Source: Salegentibacter salinarum (GTDB lineage Bacteria; Bacteroidota; Bacteroidia; Flavobacteriales; Flavobacteriaceae). Taken from it: a DNA stretch of 64,000 nt. Made by a program: the position numbers and the translations under genes. Positions 17,656 through 26,927 of this stretch are shown here, piece by piece. The notes under the pieces were generated by a model. It did not search any database. It worked only from the letters and a program-made list of their open reading frames with translations, and was not told where the DNA came from. The stretch covers positions 104,997 to 168,996 of the forward strand of contig NZ_FUZC01000010.1 in the NCBI RefSeq assembly GCF_900168115.1, read 5' to 3'. Numbering within the stretch: position 1 is the first letter of the stretch; every line of letters begins with the position of its first letter.

Positions 17656-19245
17656 TTAGTAACCTTCGTTTTGTTCTAAATTAGGATTAGAAGTTAGGGC
17701 TGTTGAAGGTATTGGGAACAATACCCTAAAGGCTTCTGTGTTATCTTTAAATTCCCATGTATCGGTATAAGTACCAAATCTAATTTGATCCTGTCTCCTG
17801 GTAAATTCCATGTAAAGTTCACGACCTCTTTCCTCAAGTAAATCCTGATCTGTAAGACTTTCAAGCGGAGTTGCCTCTCTTAGCTCACGCAATTCGTTTA
17901 CAAGGCCTATAGCTGATTCGTCTGAAGTTCCACCGCGGTGAATAGCTTCAGCCTTCATAAGGTGAGCATCTGCATAACGGAATACTATTAAATTCCCTGG
18001 ATAAGCTCCATCTGATGGGTGGTATTTTAATAATCTAATACCGGTTCTTTCGTTGTTACCTACCAGACCGGGTAATTCTTTAGTATACACCAAAGGATTT
18101 CCGGTTCTGTCAGTTAATTCAGATCCATCCAAAGCATATTGCTGATTTATAAGAAATCCATATCCAATATAAGAACCATCTTCCATTCCGTCGTCGTCAT
18201 CATCTAAATCACCTTCTCCAGCGGTATTTCCTGAAGTAGGTACAAAACCTCTACGTTCTTCCTGGCCTGAACCCGGCACGTTAACCTCTGGATCCCCTTC
18301 AAAAAGGTCATAAAATTCAGCTAAAGTTGAAAAACCATTCCATCCTCCTGCTTGTTGTCCGGGTGTTCCCTGGTTATAGTGTAATGTACTCCACATACGT
18401 GCATCTGCACCGTAATTAGTTCTAAAAATTATTTCAGTATCAGAGACATCTACATCAGGTTCAAAAATTTCGAAGAATCCACTTTGAAGTGCAAATCCAT
18501 CTTCAGCAATAGCATCAACGTGATTAACCACTTCAGTCATATCCTCAGCAGCTGGTGTACCTGTACCTAAATAAATATGTTTATTTAAGTGCATTTTGGC
18601 CAGTAGAAAGTTTGCAAGGGCTTTAGAAGCTCTATTGGTATCCGCTCCCGGTCCATTGGCTGGTAATTCCGGCAATGCTTCTTGAAGATCGTTCATGGCA
18701 AAGTCAAAAGCTTCAGCCCGTGACATTACCATTGGGCTTACATCGGGACCTTCATCTACACCTCTAAATGGAACCTGACCGAATAAATCTATTATCCAGT
18801 ACATACTGAACGCCCTTAAAACTTTGGCTTCTGCAACCTGGGCTGCACTTGCTTCGGGGGTTTCCATAATTTCACTTAGTGAAAATACACTGGAATTAAA
18901 GTTATTCCAGGTATTTAAAAGATAAGGGTGAGTAGCATCCCAGGTGTGCTGGTGCAAAGTTCTCCAAACCCCATTATCTCCCCAGTCGGTTCCCCTGGTT
19001 GGAATTAATAACTCATCTGATGTAGCTTCCTGTAAAGCATATAAATTTTCCTGGGTTTGTAAATGCCCCTGGATGGTATTATATGCGTTATTTATTGAGC
19101 CTTCTACGTTACTTACTCCGTCAAATCCGCCATCTGAAGATTCACGGGATACCGAGTCGGTATCTTCAAGTTCCAGATCGGTACAGGACACGATACTTAG
19201 AACTCCTAAAGTAGCTAGTGTTATTTTTAAAATACTCCTTTTCAT
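17656..19245 (-). CDS. SusD/RagB family nutrient-binding outer-membrane lipoprotein
   Basis: 529 residues, lipobox IVSC (Cys21). It has the helical TPR-like N-terminal half and C-terminal signature of SusD proteins: GGFDGVSNVEGSINNAYN near residue 42, VLRAFSMYWIIDLFGQVPF near 143, LLKYHP and IVFRYADAHLMKAEAIHRG near 415-440, and LEERGRELYMEFTRRQDQIRF near 470. It caps the SusC porin and binds substrate on the cell surface. It starts 9 bases after the SusC stop. The substrate class cannot be read from the sequence: no glycoside hydrolase or peptidase lies in the operon, and its neighbours are VCBS and haloperoxidase-like proteins. Confidence 0.95.
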   Translation of the reverse strand: MKRSILKITLATLGVLSIVSCTDLELEDTDSVSRESSDGGFDGVSNVEGSINNAYNTIQGHLQTQENLYALQEATSDELLIPTRGTDWGDNGVWRTLHQHTWDATHPYLLNTWNNFNSSVFSLSEIMETPEASAAQVAEAKVLRAFSMYWIIDLFGQVPFRGVDEGPDVSPMVMSRAEAFDFAMNDLQEALPELPANGPGADTNRASKALANFLLAKMHLNKHIYLGTGTPAAEDMTEVVNHVDAIAEDGFALQSGFFEIFEPDVDVSDTEIIFRTNYGADARMWSTLHYNQGTPGQQAGGWNGFSTLAEFYDLFEGDPEVNVPGSGQEERRGFVPTSGNTAGEGDLDDDDDGMEDGSYIGYGFLINQQYALDGSELTDRTGNPLVYTKELPGLVGNNERTGIRLLKYHPSDGAYPGNLIVFRYADAHLMKAEAIHRGGTSDESAIGLVNELRELREATPLESLTDQDLLEERGRELYMEFTRRQDQIRFGTYTDTWEFKDNTEAFRVLFPIPSTALTSNPNLEQNEGY

Positions 19246-19254
19246 AATACTTTT

Positions 19255-22200
19255 TTAAAATGATGCATTTAAACCAAAAGTCACTGTTGTAGGTCTTGGG
19301 TATGCGGTATAATCTATACCTGCCGAAGGAACATTATTAAGTGCTTTATTAGTATCTACCTCTGGATCAAGACCTGTGTAATCTGTAATTACAAAAAGGT
19401 TTTGTCCCGTTAACGATAATCTCAATGAATTGAATAAACTTTCTTCTGCGATATCAAAATTATATCCTAAAGTAAGGTTTTGCATTCTTAGGAAATCTCC
19501 TTTTTCAAGGAACCTTGTAGACACATCTGGTGCATTAAGGTTAGATTCTCCATTTCCAATTACATTTTGAGTAACATTTCTCCCATTACCAATTGCTCCT
19601 GCTGTAAAGAAGGCATTCTCGGTATTGTTGTAAATATAATGTCCAAACTGTCCTGTTAGAAAAGCAGATAAATCCCAGTTTAAATATTCTACACTCGTAG
19701 ATATACCTAAATTGGTGGTTGGTAAGGCGCTTTTTCCTACAAACTGTTGTACATCTCCATTAGGATAAATAGACTGCCCCGTTTCATCAAAGCCTGCGAA
19801 CTCTCTTAAATAATAGGAAAATAACGGCTGACCACCAACTAAACGTTGAGCAAAGGCTCCCGTTAATCCCTGTCCGCTTATTTCACCGGTATCAATAACT
19901 CCATCAAAATCTTCAACCATATTATCGTTGTACGCAATGTTGAAGCCGAAATTCCAGAATAAATCTTCCTGCTGAATTATATTATAATCTATTGCAAATT
20001 CAACCCCTTTGTTAATCACATTAGCATCCAGGTTCTGGAATACGAATGGTTGAGGAGAAGGTTGAGCAGAAAACACCTGGATTAAAAGATCTGTAGTGTT
20101 TTTGTAATAGAAATCTAATGATCCGCTTAACCTATCATTCATAAAACCATAGTCAAGTCCAATATTCGATTGACTGGTTTCTTCCCATTGTAAGTTTGGA
20201 TTAGCAAAAGATACCAGGGTAGTACCCGGAGCATCAATGCCGCCTCCATTGTTAATTCCAAAACCAGCCCATCTTTCACGTTGCTCGTATTGGTTATAAG
20301 GAATTTCCTGGTTACCGGTTACCCCGTAACCCAATCTAAGTTTTAAAGTAGAAATTGCATCGGGAATAAAATCTTCATCACCCATTTGCCAGGCAAAAGC
20401 TCCAGAAGGGAAGTATCCGTATTTGTTATTTCCTCCAAAACGTGTAGAACCATCAGCTCTTAAAGTCGCGGTGAATAAATATTTACCTGCCAATTCATAG
20501 TTTAATCTGGTAAAGAAAGACTGCAACTCATCGGTTACATCAAATTTATCACCGGCGATAGCACTTGCAATTATATTACCCGGATTGGACACATTATCTG
20601 TAGCAATTTCCGGGAAAAGACGGTTTACAAAAATATCTTCCCCGGTGTAACCATATTGTTGGTAAGAACCATCTATAGTACCTTCAATAGCATCTCTACC
20701 AGCTTGAAGTTCATCTATCATTGCATCCATATCCCCGGTTGAAAAACCATAGCCTGAAACCGTAATTCCAGAACGACTAAAATCCTGGAACGAATAACCG
20801 GCTAATGCCGTGAACTTAGAATTCTCAAATTGCTTTTCGTAATTCATGGTAAGTTCCATTAATCGGTTGGTAGAATTGATCTCGTTGATATAACCTCTAC
20901 CATTCCCTGGAACACCAGATCCTACACCAGCGATGTCTCCAGAAAGAGCAGCACCACGGTAAGAATTAGATTCGTCATAACCCAAGGCAACTTTTGCACT
21001 TAGTTCCGGCAAGATTTTATAATCTGCAGACAGATTAAGTAAAACTCTGTCGGTTTCAGTTTCATCCTGATTATACTTTAATAAGGCTAACGGATTTATA
21101 AAATCACCACCCGGGGTAAATTCTGGGTCTGCTGGGTAAGTAGGATTTGCAAAATAAGCTGTTCCTAATAAATCACCCTGCGCACCTGCGTTATCTGATA
21201 TTGGAGCACGTTCGTCGTTAACCCTGGCAATGGTAGATTGAAGATTTAACTTCAGTTTATCATCAAAAAGCCTATGGGTTAAATTTAATCTTCCGGTTAA
21301 TCGCTCCATAGAGGAATTCTCAATAATCCCGTTTTGGTTGGTATAATTCCCCGAAACTCTATAGTTACCACCGGTATAAGAGTCAGAATAAGAAAGGTTA
21401 TGAATTTGAGAAAAAGCAGAGCGGGTAATTTCGTCCTGCCAGTCAGTATTTCCCCCAAAATCCAAATCTTCTCTGTTGCCACCATAACTTTCGGCCGCGT
21501 CTAGGAATTCTTCTCTATTTAAAAGATCAAATTCGTTAGCTGGAGTAGCAATACCCAGGTTGGTGCTATAATTTAATCTTCCTTTGTCTCCTCTACCATC
21601 TTTTGTAGTAATAATCACAACCCCGTTAGCTCCTCTGGAACCGTAAATTGCGGTTGCTGATGCATCTTTAAGAACACTCATGCTTTCAATATCTGATGGG
21701 TTAAGGAAGTTTAATGGGTTTTTAGAACTGGAAGATCCAAAACCTACATCATCTCCACCTGCTGAAACTTCGTCTCCAGCCAGTGGTACACCATCTACAA
21801 CAAAGAGAGGATTATTACCACCCCTAACCGAAGTTGTTCCACGAATACGAATGTTAACTCCGGCTCCCGGCTCACCACTGGATGTGGTTACCTGTAAACC
21901 TGCTGTTTTACCTTGTATAAGTTCTTCTGGCGAAGAAATTACACCCTGATTAAATTCATCAGAAGAAACTGTAGAAACGGCGCCAGTAGCATCTCGTCTT
22001 TCTACATTTCCATAACCAATAACCACCACTTCACTGAGGGCATCGGTGTCTTCCTGCATGGTAGCATTAACCGTTGTTCTTCCGTCTACCGAAATTTCTT
22101 GTTGGGCAAAGCCTACGAAGCTAAATACCAGAACACCATCACCTGGAACATTGTCTAACGAATAATTCCCGTCAAAGTCGGTTACAGTACCATTAGAAGT

Positions 22201-22341
22201 ACCTTTAACCACAACATTCACTCCCGGTAAGGGCATTTCCCCATCAGTTACCGTTCCTGTTACTGTTTCCTGCGCCTGGACAAAGCCAAAACTGAAAATA
22301 GCAAACAGAAACAAACCGATTTTGAGTAATCTTTGTTTCAT
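19255..22341 (-). CDS. SusC/RagA family TonB-linked outer-membrane receptor
   Basis: 1028 residues. A cleavable signal ends near GFVQA-QE, then a carboxypeptidase-regulatory-like beta-sandwich (about 25-100, GTVTDGEMPLPGVNVVVKG), the conserved LSEVVVIGYG stretch at about 103-112, a plug domain with IRIRGTTS, NPLFVVDGVPL and DASATAIYGSRGANGVVIITT, and a C-terminal 22-strand barrel ending in an aromatic residue (NASF). The length is normal for the family. It imports oligomeric nutrients with SusD using TonB energy. It is the first gene of the six-gene operon, and a perfect LacI-type operator lies 89 bases upstream of its start. Confidence 0.95.
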   Translation of the reverse strand: MKQRLLKIGLFLFAIFSFGFVQAQETVTGTVTDGEMPLPGVNVVVKGTSNGTVTDFDGNYSLDNVPGDGVLVFSFVGFAQQEISVDGRTTVNATMQEDTDALSEVVVIGYGNVERRDATGAVSTVSSDEFNQGVISSPEELIQGKTAGLQVTTSSGEPGAGVNIRIRGTTSVRGGNNPLFVVDGVPLAGDEVSAGGDDVGFGSSSSKNPLNFLNPSDIESMSVLKDASATAIYGSRGANGVVIITTKDGRGDKGRLNYSTNLGIATPANEFDLLNREEFLDAAESYGGNREDLDFGGNTDWQDEITRSAFSQIHNLSYSDSYTGGNYRVSGNYTNQNGIIENSSMERLTGRLNLTHRLFDDKLKLNLQSTIARVNDERAPISDNAGAQGDLLGTAYFANPTYPADPEFTPGGDFINPLALLKYNQDETETDRVLLNLSADYKILPELSAKVALGYDESNSYRGAALSGDIAGVGSGVPGNGRGYINEINSTNRLMELTMNYEKQFENSKFTALAGYSFQDFSRSGITVSGYGFSTGDMDAMIDELQAGRDAIEGTIDGSYQQYGYTGEDIFVNRLFPEIATDNVSNPGNIIASAIAGDKFDVTDELQSFFTRLNYELAGKYLFTATLRADGSTRFGGNNKYGYFPSGAFAWQMGDEDFIPDAISTLKLRLGYGVTGNQEIPYNQYEQRERWAGFGINNGGGIDAPGTTLVSFANPNLQWEETSQSNIGLDYGFMNDRLSGSLDFYYKNTTDLLIQVFSAQPSPQPFVFQNLDANVINKGVEFAIDYNIIQQEDLFWNFGFNIAYNDNMVEDFDGVIDTGEISGQGLTGAFAQRLVGGQPLFSYYLREFAGFDETGQSIYPNGDVQQFVGKSALPTTNLGISTSVEYLNWDLSAFLTGQFGHYIYNNTENAFFTAGAIGNGRNVTQNVIGNGESNLNAPDVSTRFLEKGDFLRMQNLTLGYNFDIAEESLFNSLRLSLTGQNLFVITDYTGLDPEVDTNKALNNVPSAGIDYTAYPRPTTVTFGLNASF

Positions 22342-22629
22342 AAATTTAATTTTACAGTTGATTAATTAAACCATTAAGTTGAAGACCTAATTTAGTAAAA
22401 AATTATGCTAAATATTAAGTAGACTATATACGCAAACGTTTGCGTGTTTTAAATCATGTGAATATTTTGGGGTAATTTTAGAATAAAAATTAGGTTAATT
22501 TATTTTTGAAAACTTCGTGATGTGCGTTAAATGACTGTAAATCATATTTTTATGAATTAAATGTGTGTTTTACACGTGATAATATGAAAATTTTATAATT
22601 ATTGTTGATAAAATTTCAATTTTAACCCC
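22342..22629. other. intergenic region upstream of susC
   Basis: 288 bases without a gene, between the susC start and the stop of the lipid-kinase-like gene. It holds the 16-bp operator described separately and an A/T-rich stretch. Apart from the weak inverted repeat gtgtgttttacac near 22563-22575 I see no strong terminator for the upstream gene. Confidence 0.5.
22430..22445. promoter_or_regulatory. perfect 16-bp palindromic operator of LacI-family type
   Basis: ACGCAAACGTTTGCGT is a perfect palindrome with the central CG and CGCAAACG half-sites used by LacI/PurR-family regulators; it equals the classical PurR box. Read on the minus strand, the TTTG of its second half could act as a -33 element, with a TAATATTTAG stretch about 19 bases further as a weak -7, so a bound repressor would block susC transcription. 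No LacI-family gene is present in the window; the regulator must be encoded elsewhere. Confidence 0.75.
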
Positions 22630-23505
22630 TTAATAGGTCATTATCGGTAGTTTTTTAGCTGAAATTTTGACAGAAATTTCTTCTTTTTCTCCAATATATT
22701 CCCCATCAACTTGAAAAGCAACCGGTTTTCTACAAAAAACCCTTGCACTTTTAACCGGGATTATCTCCACAAACTCGGAGTTTACATCAGTTTCATTCCG
22801 TAATGTTTTTAGAATCTCCAGGATGTCGAAATTTTTGAATAGGAGGATTTCAAAAATACCATCATCTAATTTTCCTTTAGGATTTACATTTGCACCGGTT
22901 CCATATTTCTGAGCATTGGCAAAAGCCAGAAGAATTCCTGCCCTGGTTAAATTTTCATTGTCCAGTTCAATTTCAAATTCAAAAGGATATTTGCTTTCCC
23001 AGAGTGTGGGGATTGATTGTAGCAAATAGCCCATTTTTCCTCTTATTCTTGAATGTTCGTAATTCTTAATTAATTCGGCATTTAATCCCAGGTCGCTAAT
23101 ATGCAGGCAGAGTTCTCCATTAATCTCCAACATATCCATTTCTTTATGCTTATTGCCCATTGCAATTTTTAATTGATCTTTGAGATTGTTGGGAATACCT
23201 AAGTTAACGGCAAGCCCGTTGGCCGAACCCGCGGGAAAAATTGCTATAGGAATTAAAAAATTTATTAAGGCCTCGGCGACTTGTTTTATAGTCCCGTCTC
23301 CGCCGGCAACAAAAACCCTATCAAATTTATCTTCAGCAACAATTTTTTTAATTTTATCCTGGTCATTTTCACCGGTTGTTTTATAGGTTATAAGCCGGGC
23401 ATTAATTTTTAGAAGCTCATTTTCAATAGTTTGAATTATCTGCTCCTTATTAAGATCTCCTGAAATTGGATTCACAACAAGTAGTACCTTCTGTATTTCT
23501 TTCAT
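22630..23505 (-). CDS. diacylglycerol/lipid kinase family protein
   Basis: 291 residues. It has the DAGK catalytic fold: VVNPISGD at residue 10, the ATP-binding GGDGTIKQVAEAL near 68, and PAGSANGLAVNLGIP near 93. The C-terminal half has the family's substrate-site segments (LDDGIFEILLF, and a final VDGEYIG stretch). It is soluble and probably peripheral to the inner membrane, phosphorylating diacylglycerol or another lipid (YegS/BmrU group). It is divergent from a phosphatidate-phosphatase-like gene 68 bases away; the two may form an opposing kinase/phosphatase pair. Bacterial members vary in substrate, so the exact lipid is open. Confidence 0.88.
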   Translation of the reverse strand: MKEIQKVLLVVNPISGDLNKEQIIQTIENELLKINARLITYKTTGENDQDKIKKIVAEDKFDRVFVAGGDGTIKQVAEALINFLIPIAIFPAGSANGLAVNLGIPNNLKDQLKIAMGNKHKEMDMLEINGELCLHISDLGLNAELIKNYEHSRIRGKMGYLLQSIPTLWESKYPFEFEIELDNENLTRAGILLAFANAQKYGTGANVNPKGKLDDGIFEILLFKNFDILEILKTLRNETDVNSEFVEIIPVKSARVFCRKPVAFQVDGEYIGEKEEISVKISAKKLPIMTY

Positions 23506-23573
23506 ATAGCTTCTAAAATATGCTTAAATTTAATTATTTTGGAATAAGAAAAATTCAATAAAAATCTAAAATT

Positions 23574-24539
23574 TTGAAGTTAGACCTAAAACTCTATCGT
23601 GGTTATGTAAATGACCAGGAGCTTAATGTATACGGACATTTATTTAAATCCTGGGCACCAGATAAGTACAGGCTGGATAGAAAAGGAATTAAACATGCGG
23701 TGGCCATTATTCATATGTTTCGAATTAGTCCTTTAAAGAACAGGGAAATCACCTTGAAGTTTCGCGATACTAAGGTTACTACCAAAACCCTGGACGATGG
23801 TTATTTTAGGTTTACAATTCCTTTTTCTGAAGAATTAAAAAGCGGCTGGCACGCATACGAAGTGAGTTGTAATATCAAGAATTTTGGAATGATAGAGAAG
23901 GGGGAACTTTTAAAACCCCATCCCTCTAAATACGGTATAATTTCAGATATTGATGACACTTTTCTTATTTCTCACAGCAACAGCTTCTTTAAGAAGTTGT
24001 ATGTTATGCTTTCAAAAAACATTAATAAGCGTAAGATTTTTGATGATGTTGTAGATCATTATAAGGAATTAAGCCGGGCGGGGCAGGACTCAGATGAGGC
24101 TTCAAATTCTTTCTTTTATGTTTCCAGCAGCGAGTGGAATTTATACGAATTTATTAATGAATTTGCCAAGATGCACCAGTTACCCAAAGCGGTAATTAAA
24201 CTGAAGAAGATTAAAACAGGGATTTCAGATTTTCTCTCTACCGGTCGCGGTAGCCACGACCATAAATTTGAAAAAATAAAGGATATTATCTCTTTTTATC
24301 CCAACATTCCCTATGTGCTTTTAGGAGACGACTCGCAAAAGGATGCACATATTTACGAGCGTATTTGTAAAATCTTCCCAATGAGTTTAAAAGCAGTTTA
24401 TATAAGGCAAACCGGAAGAAAAAAGAAACCGGAAATAACTAAAATCCTCAAGAATATAGAAAGCCTTGGAGTAAGTACTTGTTACTTTAAGCACAGCAAT
24501 AAAGCCATAAAACATTCCCGTGATGAAGGGATTATTTGA
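23574..24539 (+). CDS. App1-type phosphatase domain protein (DUF2183)
   Basis: 321 residues from a TTG start; no upstream in-frame ATG exists, and the next Met residues fall inside conserved sequence. An N-terminal beta-sandwich-like region (about 1-120) precedes the App1/DUF2183 catalytic domain: SDIDDTFLISHS near residue 125 is the DxDxT HAD-type active site, followed by YVSSSEWNLYEFI near 182 and YVLLGDDSQKD near 256. The yeast App1 family dephosphorylates phosphatidate. Divergent to the lipid-kinase-like gene, which supports a role in phospholipid turnover. No signal peptide is seen, so it is cytoplasmic. Confidence 0.8.
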   Translation: MKLDLKLYRGYVNDQELNVYGHLFKSWAPDKYRLDRKGIKHAVAIIHMFRISPLKNREITLKFRDTKVTTKTLDDGYFRFTIPFSEELKSGWHAYEVSCNIKNFGMIEKGELLKPHPSKYGIISDIDDTFLISHSNSFFKKLYVMLSKNINKRKIFDDVVDHYKELSRAGQDSDEASNSFFYVSSSEWNLYEFINEFAKMHQLPKAVIKLKKIKTGISDFLSTGRGSHDHKFEKIKDIISFYPNIPYVLLGDDSQKDAHIYERICKIFPMSLKAVYIRQTGRKKKPEITKILKNIESLGVSTCYFKHSNKAIKHSRDEGII

Positions 24540-24552
24540 AGTTTTTGAAGCT

Positions 24553-24560
24553 TATATTTG
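24553..24560 (+). promoter_or_regulatory. candidate -7 promoter element of tex
   Basis: TATATTTG fits TAnnTTTG exactly, 62 bases before the TTG start of tex. No TTG lies at ideal -33 spacing. A small hairpin with five-base CGGCC/GGCCG arms (24577-24596) follows in the presumed leader. Confidence 0.35.
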
Positions 24561-24622
24561 CTAAAATTAACTTTCCCGGCCCTAGTGAGAAGGCCGAAGT
24601 TTAAGTCGATATTTTATTTAAT

Positions 24623-26764
24623 TTGAAATTCCATTTTTTGAACGTACAGGACTATATACAATCCAGGGCGCAATTGCCCTCCAAAAGTATTCAAAACACC
24701 ATTGCCCTTTTGGATGCCGATGCTACAATTCCGTTTATTTCGCGCTACCGTAAGGAGGCCACAGGGAATTTAGATGAAGTTGCAGTAGAAAAAATTTCGC
24801 TGCTCCTTAATGCTTTTAATGAACTCGAAAAGCGGAAGGCAGCTGTGCTGAAAGCCATTAAAACCCAAAATGAATTAACTGAAACTTTAGCTGAAAAAAT
24901 TGAAAAAGCCACAACTTTAACCGAGGTTGAAGACCTTTACCTTCCTTTCAAAAAGAAACGAAAGACAAAAGCTGATATGGCTCGCGAAGCCGGATTAGAA
25001 CCGCTTGCCAAAATCTTAATGGCGCAGAATACTCAGAATATTGAAAACTCGGTAAAACAATTTCTTTCTGAAAAAGTAAAAACTAAAGAAGATGCCTTTA
25101 GCGGCGCCGGACACATAATTGCTGAATGGATCAATGAGAATACCTATGTTAGAAATTCCCTTAGAAGATTATATACTCGAAAAGCACAGCTAAGTACCAA
25201 ATGGGTGAAAACAGCAGAAGAGCACCCTGAAGCTTCCAAATTCACACAGTTTGAAAAATGGGAGGAACCACTTAAAAGAATTCCTTCACACAGGTTTTTA
25301 GCTATATACCGTGCCGAAAAATTGGGTATAATTAAGCTAAAAATTGGAGTGGAAAAATCTGAAGCTTTAAACTTAATTGAAAAAGCAATAATTAAAAATC
25401 CGGGTTTTTCCGGTGGGAAATATTTGCAAGAAGCGATTGAAGATGCTTATACCCGGTTGCTGAAAACATCTTTTGCTACAGAATTTCTAAATGAAGCTAA
25501 AGAAAAAGCCGATGAGGATGCAATAGCTGTATTTGCTTCAAACCTGGAGCAACTTTTAATGGAAGCTCCCTTGGGAAGCAAACGAATTCTCGCTTTAGAC
25601 CCGGGTTTTAAATCGGGTTGTAAATTAGTGTGCTTAGATGAACAGGGAAATCTACTACATAACGAGACTATATTTCCACATCCTCCGCAAAAGAAAACAG
25701 ATGCAGCTTCGGCAAAAATTAAAAGCCTGGTAAATGCTTATAAAATTGAAGCCATTGCCATAGGAAATGGAACCGCTGCAAGGGAAACCGAGCAGTTTAT
25801 TAAAAATATTTATCTACCGAAAGAAGTTTCCGTTTTCACGGTAAATGAAGTTGGAGCTTCGGTATATTCTGCCTCTAAAATTGCCAGGGACGAATTCCCC
25901 AACTATGATGTAACCGTACGCGGTGCGGTTTCTATTGGCAGAAGATTGAGCGATCCGTTAGCAGAACTGGTAAAAATAGATCCTAAATCTATTGGGGTAG
26001 GGCAGTACCAACACGAGGTAGATCAAACCAAATTAAAGGAGAAACTGGATGTGGTGGTAATGCGCTGTGTGAATAAAATAGGGGTAAACCTTAATACCGC
26101 GAGTAAAGAATTACTTTCTTATGTTTCGGGAATTGGGCCCGGGCTGGCGCAAAATATTTTAGACTATAGAAAGGAAAATAAACGTTTTACAAGTAGAAAA
26201 GAACTATTAAAAGTACCGCGCCTGGGTGAAAAAGCCTTTGAACAGTCAGCCGGATTTTTACGAATTAAAAATACTAAAAACCCTTTAGATAATTCGGCTG
26301 TGCATCCTGAAAGTTATTTTGTGGTAGAAAAAATGGCTAAAAACAACGCTTTAAAACCCGAAGAACTTATAGGAAATATTGAGGTTCTTGAAAAAATTAA
26401 ACCTGAAGAATATGTTTCAGGCAGCATTGGTTTACCGAGTTTAAAAGATATTTTAGGAGAATTAAAAAAGCCGGGTGCCGATCCCAGGGCAAAGAAGAAA
26501 CCATTTAGTTTTGATCCTACAGTAAAAACAATTGGAGATTTAAAGCCGGGCATGAAACTCCCGGGAATAGTAAATAATATAACCAATTTTGGCTGTTTTG
26601 TTGATATAGGAATCAAAGAAAGCGGCCTCATCCATATTTCAAAACTTGCTAACCAATTTATTAGCGATGTAAATTCTGTGATAAAGTTAAACCAGGAACT
26701 TGAAGTTACCGTGCTTTCTGTAGATGAAGAAAAAAAGCGGGTTCAACTTTCTTTGGTGGATTAA
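24623..26764 (+). CDS. tex: Tex family RNA-binding transcriptional accessory protein
   Basis: 713 residues from a TTG start. Domain order is that of Tex: helical N-terminal region with the conserved PFISRYRKEATGNLDE (about 35-50), YqgF/RuvC-like domain starting at ILALDPGFKSGCK (near 325), helix-hairpin-helix segments (YVSGIGPGLAQNILDYR near 495, LLKVPRLGEKAF near 525), and a C-terminal S1 RNA-binding domain (PGIVNNITNFGCFVDIG, then ESGLIHISKLA). The protein ends with the S1 domain, a short form typical of Bacteroidota. Tex binds nucleic acids and acts with RNA polymerase. The TTG start is inferred because the conserved N-terminal helix begins just after it. Confidence 0.93.
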   Translation: MKFHFLNVQDYIQSRAQLPSKSIQNTIALLDADATIPFISRYRKEATGNLDEVAVEKISLLLNAFNELEKRKAAVLKAIKTQNELTETLAEKIEKATTLTEVEDLYLPFKKKRKTKADMAREAGLEPLAKILMAQNTQNIENSVKQFLSEKVKTKEDAFSGAGHIIAEWINENTYVRNSLRRLYTRKAQLSTKWVKTAEEHPEASKFTQFEKWEEPLKRIPSHRFLAIYRAEKLGIIKLKIGVEKSEALNLIEKAIIKNPGFSGGKYLQEAIEDAYTRLLKTSFATEFLNEAKEKADEDAIAVFASNLEQLLMEAPLGSKRILALDPGFKSGCKLVCLDEQGNLLHNETIFPHPPQKKTDAASAKIKSLVNAYKIEAIAIGNGTAARETEQFIKNIYLPKEVSVFTVNEVGASVYSASKIARDEFPNYDVTVRGAVSIGRRLSDPLAELVKIDPKSIGVGQYQHEVDQTKLKEKLDVVVMRCVNKIGVNLNTASKELLSYVSGIGPGLAQNILDYRKENKRFTSRKELLKVPRLGEKAFEQSAGFLRIKNTKNPLDNSAVHPESYFVVEKMAKNNALKPEELIGNIEVLEKIKPEEYVSGSIGLPSLKDILGELKKPGADPRAKKKPFSFDPTVKTIGDLKPGMKLPGIVNNITNFGCFVDIGIKESGLIHISKLANQFISDVNSVIKLNQELEVTVLSVDEEKKRVQLSLVD

Positions 26765-26768
26765 TAAA

Positions 26769-26908
26769 AAAGGCTGTGGAAAAAAATAAATTTCGTCTAG
26801 CTGTCTCGAAGATTCCGAATGTTCCAGCTTCAAAAATGATTAAATAATCAACTTAGGGATCTTGAAACAAGTTTAGGATGACGATTAGAAACTTTTAAAA
26901 CAGCCTTT
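26769..26908. repeat. degenerate palindromic intergenic repeat with terminator-like ends
   Basis: Nine-base inverted ends AAAGGCTGT (26769-26777) and ACAGCCTTT (26900-26908) enclose a body that on the minus strand reads close to CGTCATCCTGAACTTGTTTC, the widely dispersed palindromic repeat word of Bacteroidota genomes. It fills the gap between the convergent tex and PRC-barrel genes and, with its T-rich flank, may also end transcription. Confidence 0.55.
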
Positions 26909-26927
26909 CTTTTACTTTTTAAATTTT

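Noticed and set aside
22430..22445. A purine (PurR) regulon site linked to purL
   Set aside because: The palindrome equals the PurR box but is 30 kb from purL and upstream of susC; no such site was seen near purL. A LacI-family sugar regulator fits better.
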